Assembly: GCA_012727935.1 (NCBI GenBank)
Contig: JAAYGA010000327.1
Location: forward strand, 1 to 43,275
DNA: 43,275 bases
Direction of reading: 5' to 3'
Origin: Pseudomonadaceae bacterium
Lineage (GTDB): Bacteria > Pseudomonadota > Gammaproteobacteria > Pseudomonadales > Halomonadaceae
Of this stretch, positions 31,321-39,764 are shown one piece after another. Positions within the stretch are counted from its first letter, which is position 1. Every line of letters begins with the position of its first letter. Position numbers and translations under genes: made by a program. Under the pieces are notes generated by a model, which saw only the letters and a list, made by a program, of their open reading frames with translations, was not told the DNA's origin and ran no database searches.

Positions 31321-32958
31321 GTGGGACGTTTACACCGCGCTTTTCGCATTGCTTGGATTTCCCTGCGTTACCGCTTAGATACGTTAATTCCATTAGATCG
31401 CCTACCTTTTGTGCTAGTGCTATTAATGCGTATTAACCCTGCAAAACTCTTTCCTTTGCATGATTACACTCGGGGTGAACGCTTACGTTTAGCCTTAGAA
31501 GAACTGGGTCCAATTTTCACTAAATTTGGACAAATGCTTTCAACAAGGCGTGATTTACTACCGCCAGACGTAGCAGACGAACTTAGAAAACTACAAGACC
31601 AAGTGGCTCCTTTTCCTGCTGTGCAAGCCAAGGCAACCATAGAAAAAGCCTTGGGCATGACCGTTGAAGAAGCCTTTGCTGAATTTGAAACTGAAGCTTT
31701 GGCTTCTGCCTCGGTTGCACAGGTTCATGCTGCTAAATTACACACAGGTGAAAACGTTGTTGTTAAGGTTATTCGCCCCGGTGTAGAAAAAATCATTAAA
31801 AAAGACGTGCAGCTGTTATATATGTTGGCACGTTTAATACTGCGCCTAGTGCCTGATGCACACCGACTTCACCCAGTGGAAGTGGTGGCAGATTATGAAA
31901 TAAGCTTAATGGACGAGCTAGATTTACAAAAAGAAGCCGCCAATACTTCACAACTAAAACGTAACTTTTTAAACTCGCCTTTACTTTATGTACCAGCCAT
32001 TCATTGGTCGTTTACTCGATCAAACCTAATGGTGCAAGAACGCATTTATAGCGTGCCTATTGCTGAGCTAGACACCATTCGCGCGCACAAGGTGAATATG
32101 AAAAAACTGGCCGAACGTGGCGTAGAGATTTTCTTTACCCAAGTTTTCCGCGACAATTTTTTTCATGCTGACATGCACCCAGGCAATATTTTCTTAGACA
32201 CCAGCAAGCCAGAAAGCCCACGTTATGTTGCTATAGATTGCGGCATTGTGGGTTCATTAAGTGTTGAAGACCAAAATTACCTAGCACGTAATCTGTTAGC
32301 TTTTTTTAAGCAGGATTACCACGAAGTGGCAAGGCTACACATTGAATCGGGCTGGGTGGGTGAAGGCACTCGCGCTAATGAGTTTGCAGCAGCCATTCGT
32401 GCTGTCTGTGAGCCTATCTTTGAAAAACCTTTAAAAGACATTTCTTTTGGGCAAGTCTTGTTAGGGTTATTTCAAACGGCACGGCGTTTTAATATGGAAG
32501 TTCAGCCACAATTGGTTTTACTGCAAAAAACGCTGCTGAATATTGAAGGCTTAGGCAGGCAGATTTACCCAGAACTTGACTTGTGGACCACCGCTAAACC
32601 CTTTTTAGAAAACTGGATGAAACAACGCATTGGCCCACGTGGTATTCTTAAAAAAGTGCAAGAAAAACTACCCGATTGGCTAGAATTAGTGCCTGAATTA
32701 CCCCAGTTAGCGCATGAAGGCTTAAGCCAAATGCGGCATTGGCAGCAAGACCAACAGCAACAACGCCTTATTTTAACCGAGATGCGTAATGAAATGGCGC
32801 GTAATCGGCGACGCACTGGCCAGTTAGTTGTAGGGGTTTTACTGCTTGCTTTGGCTCTAGTAGCAGGCTTAGGCGATTACCTGCTGCCTTTTTTAGAAGG
32901 CGAATGGCAGCCTTGGGTTTTGGGTAGTGTTAGCCTTTTAGTATTATTAAGGCGTTAG
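31321..32958 (+). CDS. ubiB: Ubiquinone biosynthesis kinase-like protein UbiB (GTG start)
   Basis: LGPIFTKFGQMLSTRRDLLPPDVADELRKLQDQVAPFP; ADMHPGNIF; two C-terminal TM segments. Confidence 0.96.
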   Translation: MGRLHRAFRIAWISLRYRLDTLIPLDRLPFVLVLLMRINPAKLFPLHDYTRGERLRLALEELGPIFTKFGQMLSTRRDLLPPDVADELRKLQDQVAPFPAVQAKATIEKALGMTVEEAFAEFETEALASASVAQVHAAKLHTGENVVVKVIRPGVEKIIKKDVQLLYMLARLILRLVPDAHRLHPVEVVADYEISLMDELDLQKEAANTSQLKRNFLNSPLLYVPAIHWSFTRSNLMVQERIYSVPIAELDTIRAHKVNMKKLAERGVEIFFTQVFRDNFFHADMHPGNIFLDTSKPESPRYVAIDCGIVGSLSVEDQNYLARNLLAFFKQDYHEVARLHIESGWVGEGTRANEFAAAIRAVCEPIFEKPLKDISFGQVLLGLFQTARRFNMEVQPQLVLLQKTLLNIEGLGRQIYPELDLWTTAKPFLENWMKQRIGPRGILKKVQEKLPDWLELVPELPQLAHEGLSQMRHWQQDQQQQRLILTEMRNEMARNRRRTGQLVVGVLLLALALVAGLGDYLLPFLEGEWQPWVLGSVSLLVLLRR

Positions 32959-33025
32959 GCAACTGGTGAACTGTTGCTATTTTCATTATGCTTAGTTGCA
33001 TTTTCTCTTATTTAACAAGGTTGCG

Positions 33026-33361
33026 ATGGCAATGAGTGATATTCTTCAACAGCTGACTGTTGTTTTGCAGGAACGTAAGCAGGCAGACCCACAAAGCTCT
33101 TACGTTGCCCAACTGCACCACAAAGGGCTTAATAAAATATTAGAAAAAGTGGGTGAAGAAGCAACAGAAACTCTGTTGGCTGCTAAAGATGCACAGGTTT
33201 CTGGCTGTAACCAAGCAGTGATTGCTGAAACCGCCGACCTTTGGTTTCACTCCTTAGTTATGCTGTCACACTTGGGCATTAACCATCAAGATGTACTCAA
33301 TGAACTTGCGCGTCGTATGGGCATTTCTGGCTTAGATGAAAAAGCGAGCCGTAGCAAGTAA
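33026..33361 (+). CDS. hisE: Phosphoribosyl-ATP pyrophosphatase
   Basis: [45 protein letters not shown]. Start at ATG 33026 with AAGG upstream. Confidence 0.95.
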   Translation: MAMSDILQQLTVVLQERKQADPQSSYVAQLHHKGLNKILEKVGEEATETLLAAKDAQVSGCNQAVIAETADLWFHSLVMLSHLGINHQDVLNELARRMGISGLDEKASRSK

Positions 33362-33402
33362 TCATTAATTAACCACATTTTAATTTATTGTAGGAGAGAG
33401 TT

Positions 33403-33660
33403 ATGGGTATTGGTGGCATTAGTTTTTGGCAGCTTCTAATTGTATTGGGCATAGTGGTACTAATTTTTGGAACTAAAAAGTTTCGTAACCTAGGCAGTGA
33501 TCTAGGCGGCGCTATCAAAGGCTTTAAATCTGCCATGAACGAAGGCGAAAAAGAAGCCGAAGCAGAGAGCACTCAAACAACGGCTCAAAAAAAAGCTGAG
33601 CATAAAGACACGATAGACGTTACAGCCACTAAAGTTAATCAGGAGCAGGAGCGCAAATAA
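33403..33660 (+). CDS. tatA: Sec-independent translocase subunit TatA
   Basis: [35 protein letters not shown]. Confidence 0.96.
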   Translation: MGIGGISFWQLLIVLGIVVLIFGTKKFRNLGSDLGGAIKGFKSAMNEGEKEAEAESTQTTAQKKAEHKDTIDVTATKVNQEQERK

Positions 33661-33672
33661 GCGCCCTAGTCT

Positions 33673-34017
33673 ATGTTCGATATTGGCTTTTTTGAACTCG
33701 TGGTGATTGCCGTTGTGGGCCTTCTAGTCTTAGGACCACAGCGTTTACCACAAGCAATTCGAACCCTAGGTTTATACCTAGGGCGAATTCGTAAAATGGT
33801 TTCTGGCATTCAACAGGAAGTAAACGAACAGTTGCAACTAGAAGAAATGCGCGAGCGTTTGGCAGAGCACGAGAAAAAAGTGCGTAGTGGCTTGCTTGAT
33901 GCAGAAAAAGAACTAGCAGCAGAAATGCAATCACCGCAGGCCAATGAAAAGCACACTCCTGTAGAGCAAGCTGTTGTAGAACGACCTGCCAACCAGTCTA
34001 AGGACACACCCAAGTGA
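33673..34017 (+). CDS. tatB: Sec-independent translocase subunit TatB
   Basis: [33 protein letters not shown]. Confidence 0.96.
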   Translation: MFDIGFFELVVIAVVGLLVLGPQRLPQAIRTLGLYLGRIRKMVSGIQQEVNEQLQLEEMRERLAEHEKKVRSGLLDAEKELAAEMQSPQANEKHTPVEQAVVERPANQSKDTPK

Positions 34018-34766
34018 GCAACCCAGAATTACAACCTTCTGATTCAAGTAATGCCCCTTTGGTTGAACACCTTGTCGAGCTGCGTTCACGCGTATTGCGT
34101 AGTGTTTTGTCTGTATTGGTTGTGTTTTTATGTTTGTTTTATTTTGCTAACGACATCTACTTATTCATCTCTGAACCCCTAAGGTCTATTCTTCCCGAAG
34201 GGGCAAAAATGATTGCAACGGAAGTTGCATCGCCTTTCTTAGCACCTTTTAAGCTCACCTTATTCACTGCATTTTTAGTCAGTGTGCCTTACGTTTTATA
34301 CCAAATTTGGAGTTTTATAGCGCCAGGGTTATATGAGCATGAAAAAAAGCTAGCCTTCCCTTTGCTGGGTTCAAGCATTGTGTTGTTTTATGCTGGTATG
34401 GCCTTTGCTTATTATGCAGTTTTCCCATTGCTCTTTGCCTTCTTCACCAAGGCTGCCCCTGAAGGGGTGACTGTTATGACTGATATTAATGCCTACCTAA
34501 GCTTTGTATTAAAGCTGTTCTTTGCTTTTGGTTTGGCTTTTGAAATTCCTGTGGCTACAGTCTTATTAGTTTTAGCAGGCATTACTAGTGTTGAAGGTTT
34601 AGTAGCAAAACGCCTTTATGTTATTTTAGGTTGCTTTGTAGCAGGCATGTTACTAACACCACCCGATGTGTTTTCACAAACGTTATTAGCCATTCCTATG
34701 TGGTTATTATTTGAGGTTGGTATACTCATTTCACGTTTATTACCCAAAACTAGGCATCAAGATTAA
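34014..34766 (+). CDS. tatC: Sec-independent translocase subunit TatC
   Basis: [23 protein letters not shown]; six-TM pattern; overlaps tatB by 4 nt. Confidence 0.97.
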   Translation: MSNPELQPSDSSNAPLVEHLVELRSRVLRSVLSVLVVFLCLFYFANDIYLFISEPLRSILPEGAKMIATEVASPFLAPFKLTLFTAFLVSVPYVLYQIWSFIAPGLYEHEKKLAFPLLGSSIVLFYAGMAFAYYAVFPLLFAFFTKAAPEGVTVMTDINAYLSFVLKLFFAFGLAFEIPVATVLLVLAGITSVEGLVAKRLYVILGCFVAGMLLTPPDVFSQTLLAIPMWLLFEVGILISRLLPKTRHQD

Positions 34767-34830
34767 AGTTTAACTTTACATTTAAAAACAATAATTAAGG
34801 GTTATAAGCAGCTTTATTGTTTTGTATCAA

Positions 34831-34858
34831 TTGTTAAGTTAAGGAACCTTGATATACA
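34831..34858 (+). promoter_or_regulatory. Candidate sigma70 promoter upstream of the first ODP gene
   Basis: TTGTTA (34831..34836)-N16-TATACA (34853..34858). Confidence 0.4.
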
Positions 34859-34862
34859 TTAA
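34849..34862 (+). promoter_or_regulatory. FNR/ANR-like box upstream of the first ODP gene
   Basis: TTGAT-ATAC-ATTAA; one mismatch to the FNR/ANR consensus TTGAT-N4-ATCAA. Confidence 0.45.
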
Positions 34863-34883
34863 CTAAATGGAATGCTAAAGCAG

Positions 34884-34909
34884 GCAGATGGAGTTAGCAG
34901 ATGGAGTTA
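34884..34909 (+). repeat. Perfect 13-bp tandem duplication spanning the SD/start region
   Basis: GCAGATGGAGTTA twice, head to tail (34884..34896 and 34897..34909). Confidence 0.95.
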
Positions 34910-35680
34910 AAGATGGTAGAAAGCAGTAAAGTCTTATATGAGGATGATGACCACCAGTACGTTTGGTTTGGTTGGGAAGATCCTGATACAGAAGAAACCT
35001 TGGTGCAATCGAATCAAGTGTTAGTTGTTAATCAGAATCAGGGTTATTTGTTTGACCCAGGTGGCGCGTTTATTTTTGCCGAAGTCGCAGCAGAAGTTAA
35101 CAAGTACCTCCCCTTAGATCAAATTCGTTACCTTATCGCCACCCACCAAGACCCTGATGTACTTTCATCTGTCACCTTGTGGTTAAAAGCAACCAATGCG
35201 CGTTTGCTTGTATCACGCTTATGGGTGCGCTTTGTTTCCCACTTTGGCTTTAGTGATAACAGTCGACTCATTGCTATTGAAGACCGCGGTAAGATGATTA
35301 AGCTGCCAGCTGGCGGTGAAATTGTAATGTTACCTGCCCACTTTTTACACAGTGAAGGTAACTTTAGCTTCTATGATAGCCGTTCTAAAATTCTTTTTTC
35401 AGGTGATATAGGTGCTGCAGTTTTCCCTAAAGGTGAACGTTACCTAATGGTGGAAGATTGGGAAAAACACCTTACTTACACTGAAGGCTTCCATAAACGT
35501 TATATGGGTAATAATGCTGCTTTGCGTAAGTGGGTTAGTATGATTCGCCAATACCCTGTTGAAATGATTGTGCCTCAGCACGGTGCAATTATAGGCAAAG
35601 AACACATACCTAAATTCTTAGATTGGCTAGAAAACTTACAATGTGGAACTGATTTATTAGATGAATTCTACGGCTTTTAA
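34901..35680 (+). CDS. MBL-fold ODP-type (oxygen-binding di-iron) protein, copy 1
   Basis: ATHQDPDV, PAHFLHSEGNF, FSGDIGA, PQHGA metal-ligand motifs of ODP/flavodiiron-like MBL proteins; no flavodoxin domain. Start could be 34901 or 34913. Confidence 0.85.
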   Translation: MELKMVESSKVLYEDDDHQYVWFGWEDPDTEETLVQSNQVLVVNQNQGYLFDPGGAFIFAEVAAEVNKYLPLDQIRYLIATHQDPDVLSSVTLWLKATNARLLVSRLWVRFVSHFGFSDNSRLIAIEDRGKMIKLPAGGEIVMLPAHFLHSEGNFSFYDSRSKILFSGDIGAAVFPKGERYLMVEDWEKHLTYTEGFHKRYMGNNAALRKWVSMIRQYPVEMIVPQHGAIIGKEHIPKFLDWLENLQCGTDLLDEFYGF

Positions 35681-35758
35681 GCTGACTCAGTTTTACAGGC
35701 ATTTGTTCTAGTGTAAGCAAAATAAAAACAAGGAATAAACCAATAGGAGCCTGTCAAA

Positions 35759-36550
35759 ATGAATGCAAACTTAGATGACAGCTGTTTGCTGTATGAGGAC
35801 GATGAACACCAATTTGTTTGGTTTGGCTGGGAAGAAGAAGAGGGTTCTAATTCTTTTGTACAAACCAACCAATGTTTAATTATTAATGGCGGGCAGGGTT
35901 ATTTGTTTGACCCAGGCGGAAGTTATGTCTTCCACCATGTATTAGAACAAGTCACGCGTTACTTACACCCTCGTCAACTCAACACCATGATAGCAACCCA
36001 TCAAGACCCTGATGTTTGCTCTTCAGCGCCCTACTGGATGAAAGCCACCGACGCTAAGCTGCTAATTTCAGGTTTATGGTTACATTTTGTCTCTCACTTT
36101 GGCTTAGATGAGCCTGAACGGGTTGTTCCCATTCCAGATAAAGGTGCTAAATTGCGCCTGCCAAGCGGCGACCATCTGCTTATTTTACCTGCTCACTTTT
36201 TACACAGTGAAGGTAACTTTAGTATTTTTGATGAGCGTTCAGGCATTTTGTTTACCGGTGACATTGGTGCTTCTATTTACCCTGAAGGTGGGCGTGAAAT
36301 TTTTGTAAAAGACTTTGAAGCACATAAAGCTTTTATGACTCCTTTCCATAAACGTTATATGCACTCCAATGCAGTTTGTAGGCACTGGGTAGCAAGAATT
36401 AGAGCCTTGCCAAAAAAAGTAACCATGATAGTGCCCCAGCACGGAGCAATGTTTCAGGGCGATCAAGTGGAAGCTTTTTTAGCTTGGTTTGAAGAACTGC
36501 AGTGTGGCGGTGATTATTTAAAAGCCATTTACGCTGACCAGCCTTTTTAG
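35759..36550 (+). CDS. MBL-fold ODP-type (oxygen-binding di-iron) protein, copy 2
   Basis: Clear paralogue of the preceding CDS: YEDDEHQFVWFGWE, ATHQDPDV, PAHFLHSEGNF, FTGDIGA, HKRYM, PQHGA, LQCGGD. Confidence 0.85.
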   Translation: MNANLDDSCLLYEDDEHQFVWFGWEEEEGSNSFVQTNQCLIINGGQGYLFDPGGSYVFHHVLEQVTRYLHPRQLNTMIATHQDPDVCSSAPYWMKATDAKLLISGLWLHFVSHFGLDEPERVVPIPDKGAKLRLPSGDHLLILPAHFLHSEGNFSIFDERSGILFTGDIGASIYPEGGREIFVKDFEAHKAFMTPFHKRYMHSNAVCRHWVARIRALPKKVTMIVPQHGAMFQGDQVEAFLAWFEELQCGGDYLKAIYADQPF

Positions 36551-36577
36551 ATAACAGACTGATTGCAAGGATACGCT

Positions 36578-37786
36578 ATGTTTTTGCGTGATTTTGAACT
36601 GTCAAGAATAACGCCTGAACACCTTAAAGTGAGTCAGCCGGTGCCTTGGTCTATCTATGACGAGTTTGGCAAGCTGTTAATGGCTAAGGGCTCTATTTTG
36701 CGCTCCGACAGGCAAAAAGAAATTCTTACGCGAGTTGGCCTGTTTGCAAATGAAATAGAACCTGATCCTGAAAGCCTGTTACCTCAGCCTATTAAGTTTC
36801 ACCGTAAAGTTAACCCCTTTGCAGAATTTGACGAACTTTGCTTAAAGCTTGAGGAAGTATTTAAGCTAATTGAATCAGAAACGCCCAATGGCAGCGTTAT
36901 TAAAAAACGGGTTTACGATATAGCCACCCACATTCAAGGACTCGTTAGCTATGATAGCGACGCCTTATTAGGTGCGGTGCATTTGGCTGATCAGTTTCCT
37001 TACCATGTACACCACCCCATGCAAATAGCAGTATTAACAGAGCTAATTCTTGAGCGTTTACAAGTAGAGCAGGTGGTTCGCTTGTCGGTATTGGCAGCTG
37101 CCCTAACGGGTAACCTAGCCATGAACCCTTACCAACAACGCTTGCATCAGCAGAAAACACCTTTAAATGATCAGCAGCGTGAAGTAATTAATCGCCACCC
37201 TTTGCAAAGTATGCAAAAGCTAGAAGCCGCTGGGGTAGACGATGCATTATGGTTAGAACTAGTGGCGCAACACCATGAAAAATTAGATGGCACAGGTTAC
37301 CCACGAAACCTTGTAGGCGACGCTATTCGTCGTGAAGCAAGGATTTTAGCCCTAGCCGATGTTTATACCGCAATGGTTACCCACCGGCCTTACCGTAACC
37401 CCATTAAACACAAAGACTCTTTGCGTGATATTTTCACTCAACGCGGCAGCAAGTTTGATTCCAAACTTACTCTAGTGTTCTTGAATGAGTTGGGGGTTTA
37501 CCCACCCGGTGTTTATGTAAGGTTAAATAATGGTGAACTGGCCGTTGTAATAGGCCGAACACCTAACCCACGCTCACCTTTAGTGGCAAGCATTAAAAAA
37601 ACTGATGGCGAGTTCTTTTTATCGCCTAGGCGACGCAATACAGAAAATGAACAATTTGCTATTCGTAGTGCTTGCAATGTAAGTGAACGAATAAAAGTAA
37701 ACCCTGCTACGCTTTGGGGCATTCAAGCCATTAGAGTTAATAGTGTGAATACTGCCGATTTATCGTCTATTGCTGATTTAATCTAG
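36578..37786 (+). CDS. Degenerate HD-GYP domain protein
   Basis: GYP region HHEKLDGTGYP...ARILALADVYTAMVTHRPYR present; the HD of HDIGK is replaced (AALTGNLAM). Start at ATG 36578 with AAGGA upstream; ORF track used TTG 36563. Confidence 0.85.
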   Translation: MFLRDFELSRITPEHLKVSQPVPWSIYDEFGKLLMAKGSILRSDRQKEILTRVGLFANEIEPDPESLLPQPIKFHRKVNPFAEFDELCLKLEEVFKLIESETPNGSVIKKRVYDIATHIQGLVSYDSDALLGAVHLADQFPYHVHHPMQIAVLTELILERLQVEQVVRLSVLAAALTGNLAMNPYQQRLHQQKTPLNDQQREVINRHPLQSMQKLEAAGVDDALWLELVAQHHEKLDGTGYPRNLVGDAIRREARILALADVYTAMVTHRPYRNPIKHKDSLRDIFTQRGSKFDSKLTLVFLNELGVYPPGVYVRLNNGELAVVIGRTPNPRSPLVASIKKTDGEFFLSPRRRNTENEQFAIRSACNVSERIKVNPATLWGIQAIRVNSVNTADLSSIADLI

Positions 37787-37830
37787 TTTTTTAGGTGGGT
37801 TTTAATTAGTAATCTAAAAGTAGCATTAAA

Positions 37831-37875
37831 AAAACCATTGAACAGCCCTGCTAACAAGTAGGGCTGCTTGGTTTT
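37831..37875. terminator. Bidirectional terminator between HD-GYP (+) and elbB (-)
   Basis: AAAACCA...CAGCCCT-N10-AGGGCTG...TGGTTTT. Confidence 0.8.
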
Positions 37876-37905
37876 AGCTTAGAGTGACTTTAAGTTAATT
37901 TAGTT

Positions 37906-38580
37906 TTAAGCCATTTCTAAAACTTTATCGACTAGCTTAAAAATACCTGCTTTAGCTTCAGTAATGCGTGTGGCTAGCATGTAGGCTGGTGTGCTAATCA
38001 CCTTATGGCTTTTGTCGACAACAATGGCATCAACTGGGCAGCTTTTATGCAGCGAACCCATGCTAGTCATTGCACCTTCAACTGCAGCATCTTGCCCTAC
38101 AGTGCAAAGAATACCGGGTTGAATAAGCTTGGCTGTAATGGCTGGTGTGATGCACATTAGGCCAATGGGTTTTTCAGCTTTATAAAAAGCCTGCACAAAA
38201 GCTTGTACGTCTGAGTCAACCGAACAGTCTGCGCCTTCACTGGCAAAGGTAGAGAAGTTTTTAGCCACACCAAAACCGCCTGGTAAAATAACGGCATCGT
38301 AATCGGCAGGGTTAGCTGCCGATAAAGCAATGATGTTACCCCTTGCTAAACGGGCAGCTTCAACTAAAAGATTGCGGCTAGCAGCCCCACCGGGTTGGCT
38401 GTCGCTTACTTCTTCACCTGTTTGGTGATTAATAACTTGGGCTAGGGGTTTATCAGGTGCAATAAACTGATAGTCAGCATTTTGTTCATCTAAGCGCAGC
38501 AGTGTTAAGACAGTTTCATAAATTTCCGCACCGTCATAAACGCCACAACCAGCAATAAGTAAAGCAACTTTCTTAGTCAT
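37906..38580 (-). CDS. elbB: Isoprenoid biosynthesis glyoxalase ElbB (DJ-1/PfpI-like)
   Basis: VALLIAGCGVYDGAEIYETVLTLLRLD; LPGGFGVAKNFSTFA; start placed at MTKKVALL. Confidence 0.95.
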   Translation of the reverse strand: MTKKVALLIAGCGVYDGAEIYETVLTLLRLDEQNADYQFIAPDKPLAQVINHQTGEEVSDSQPGGAASRNLLVEAARLARGNIIALSAANPADYDAVILPGGFGVAKNFSTFASEGADCSVDSDVQAFVQAFYKAEKPIGLMCITPAITAKLIQPGILCTVGQDAAVEGAMTSMGSLHKSCPVDAIVVDKSHKVISTPAYMLATRITEAKAGIFKLVDKVLEMA

Positions 38581-38719
38581 TATTTTTACCCTTAAGTAGT
38601 TTAAAACACCCATAGAATTTAGCTGCCTATTAGCCTAGAGGCAAACTCTTGCCATTAAATATTGCTTTGGGCTGATATACTTAGGTTAACATTCAGCAAT
38701 TCCTCTTCTATTTTTGTGA

Positions 38720-39730
<1,011 letters not shown>

Positions 39731-39764
39731 TTTATTAAATTAGTAAATTAAGAGGCAGGGAAAG

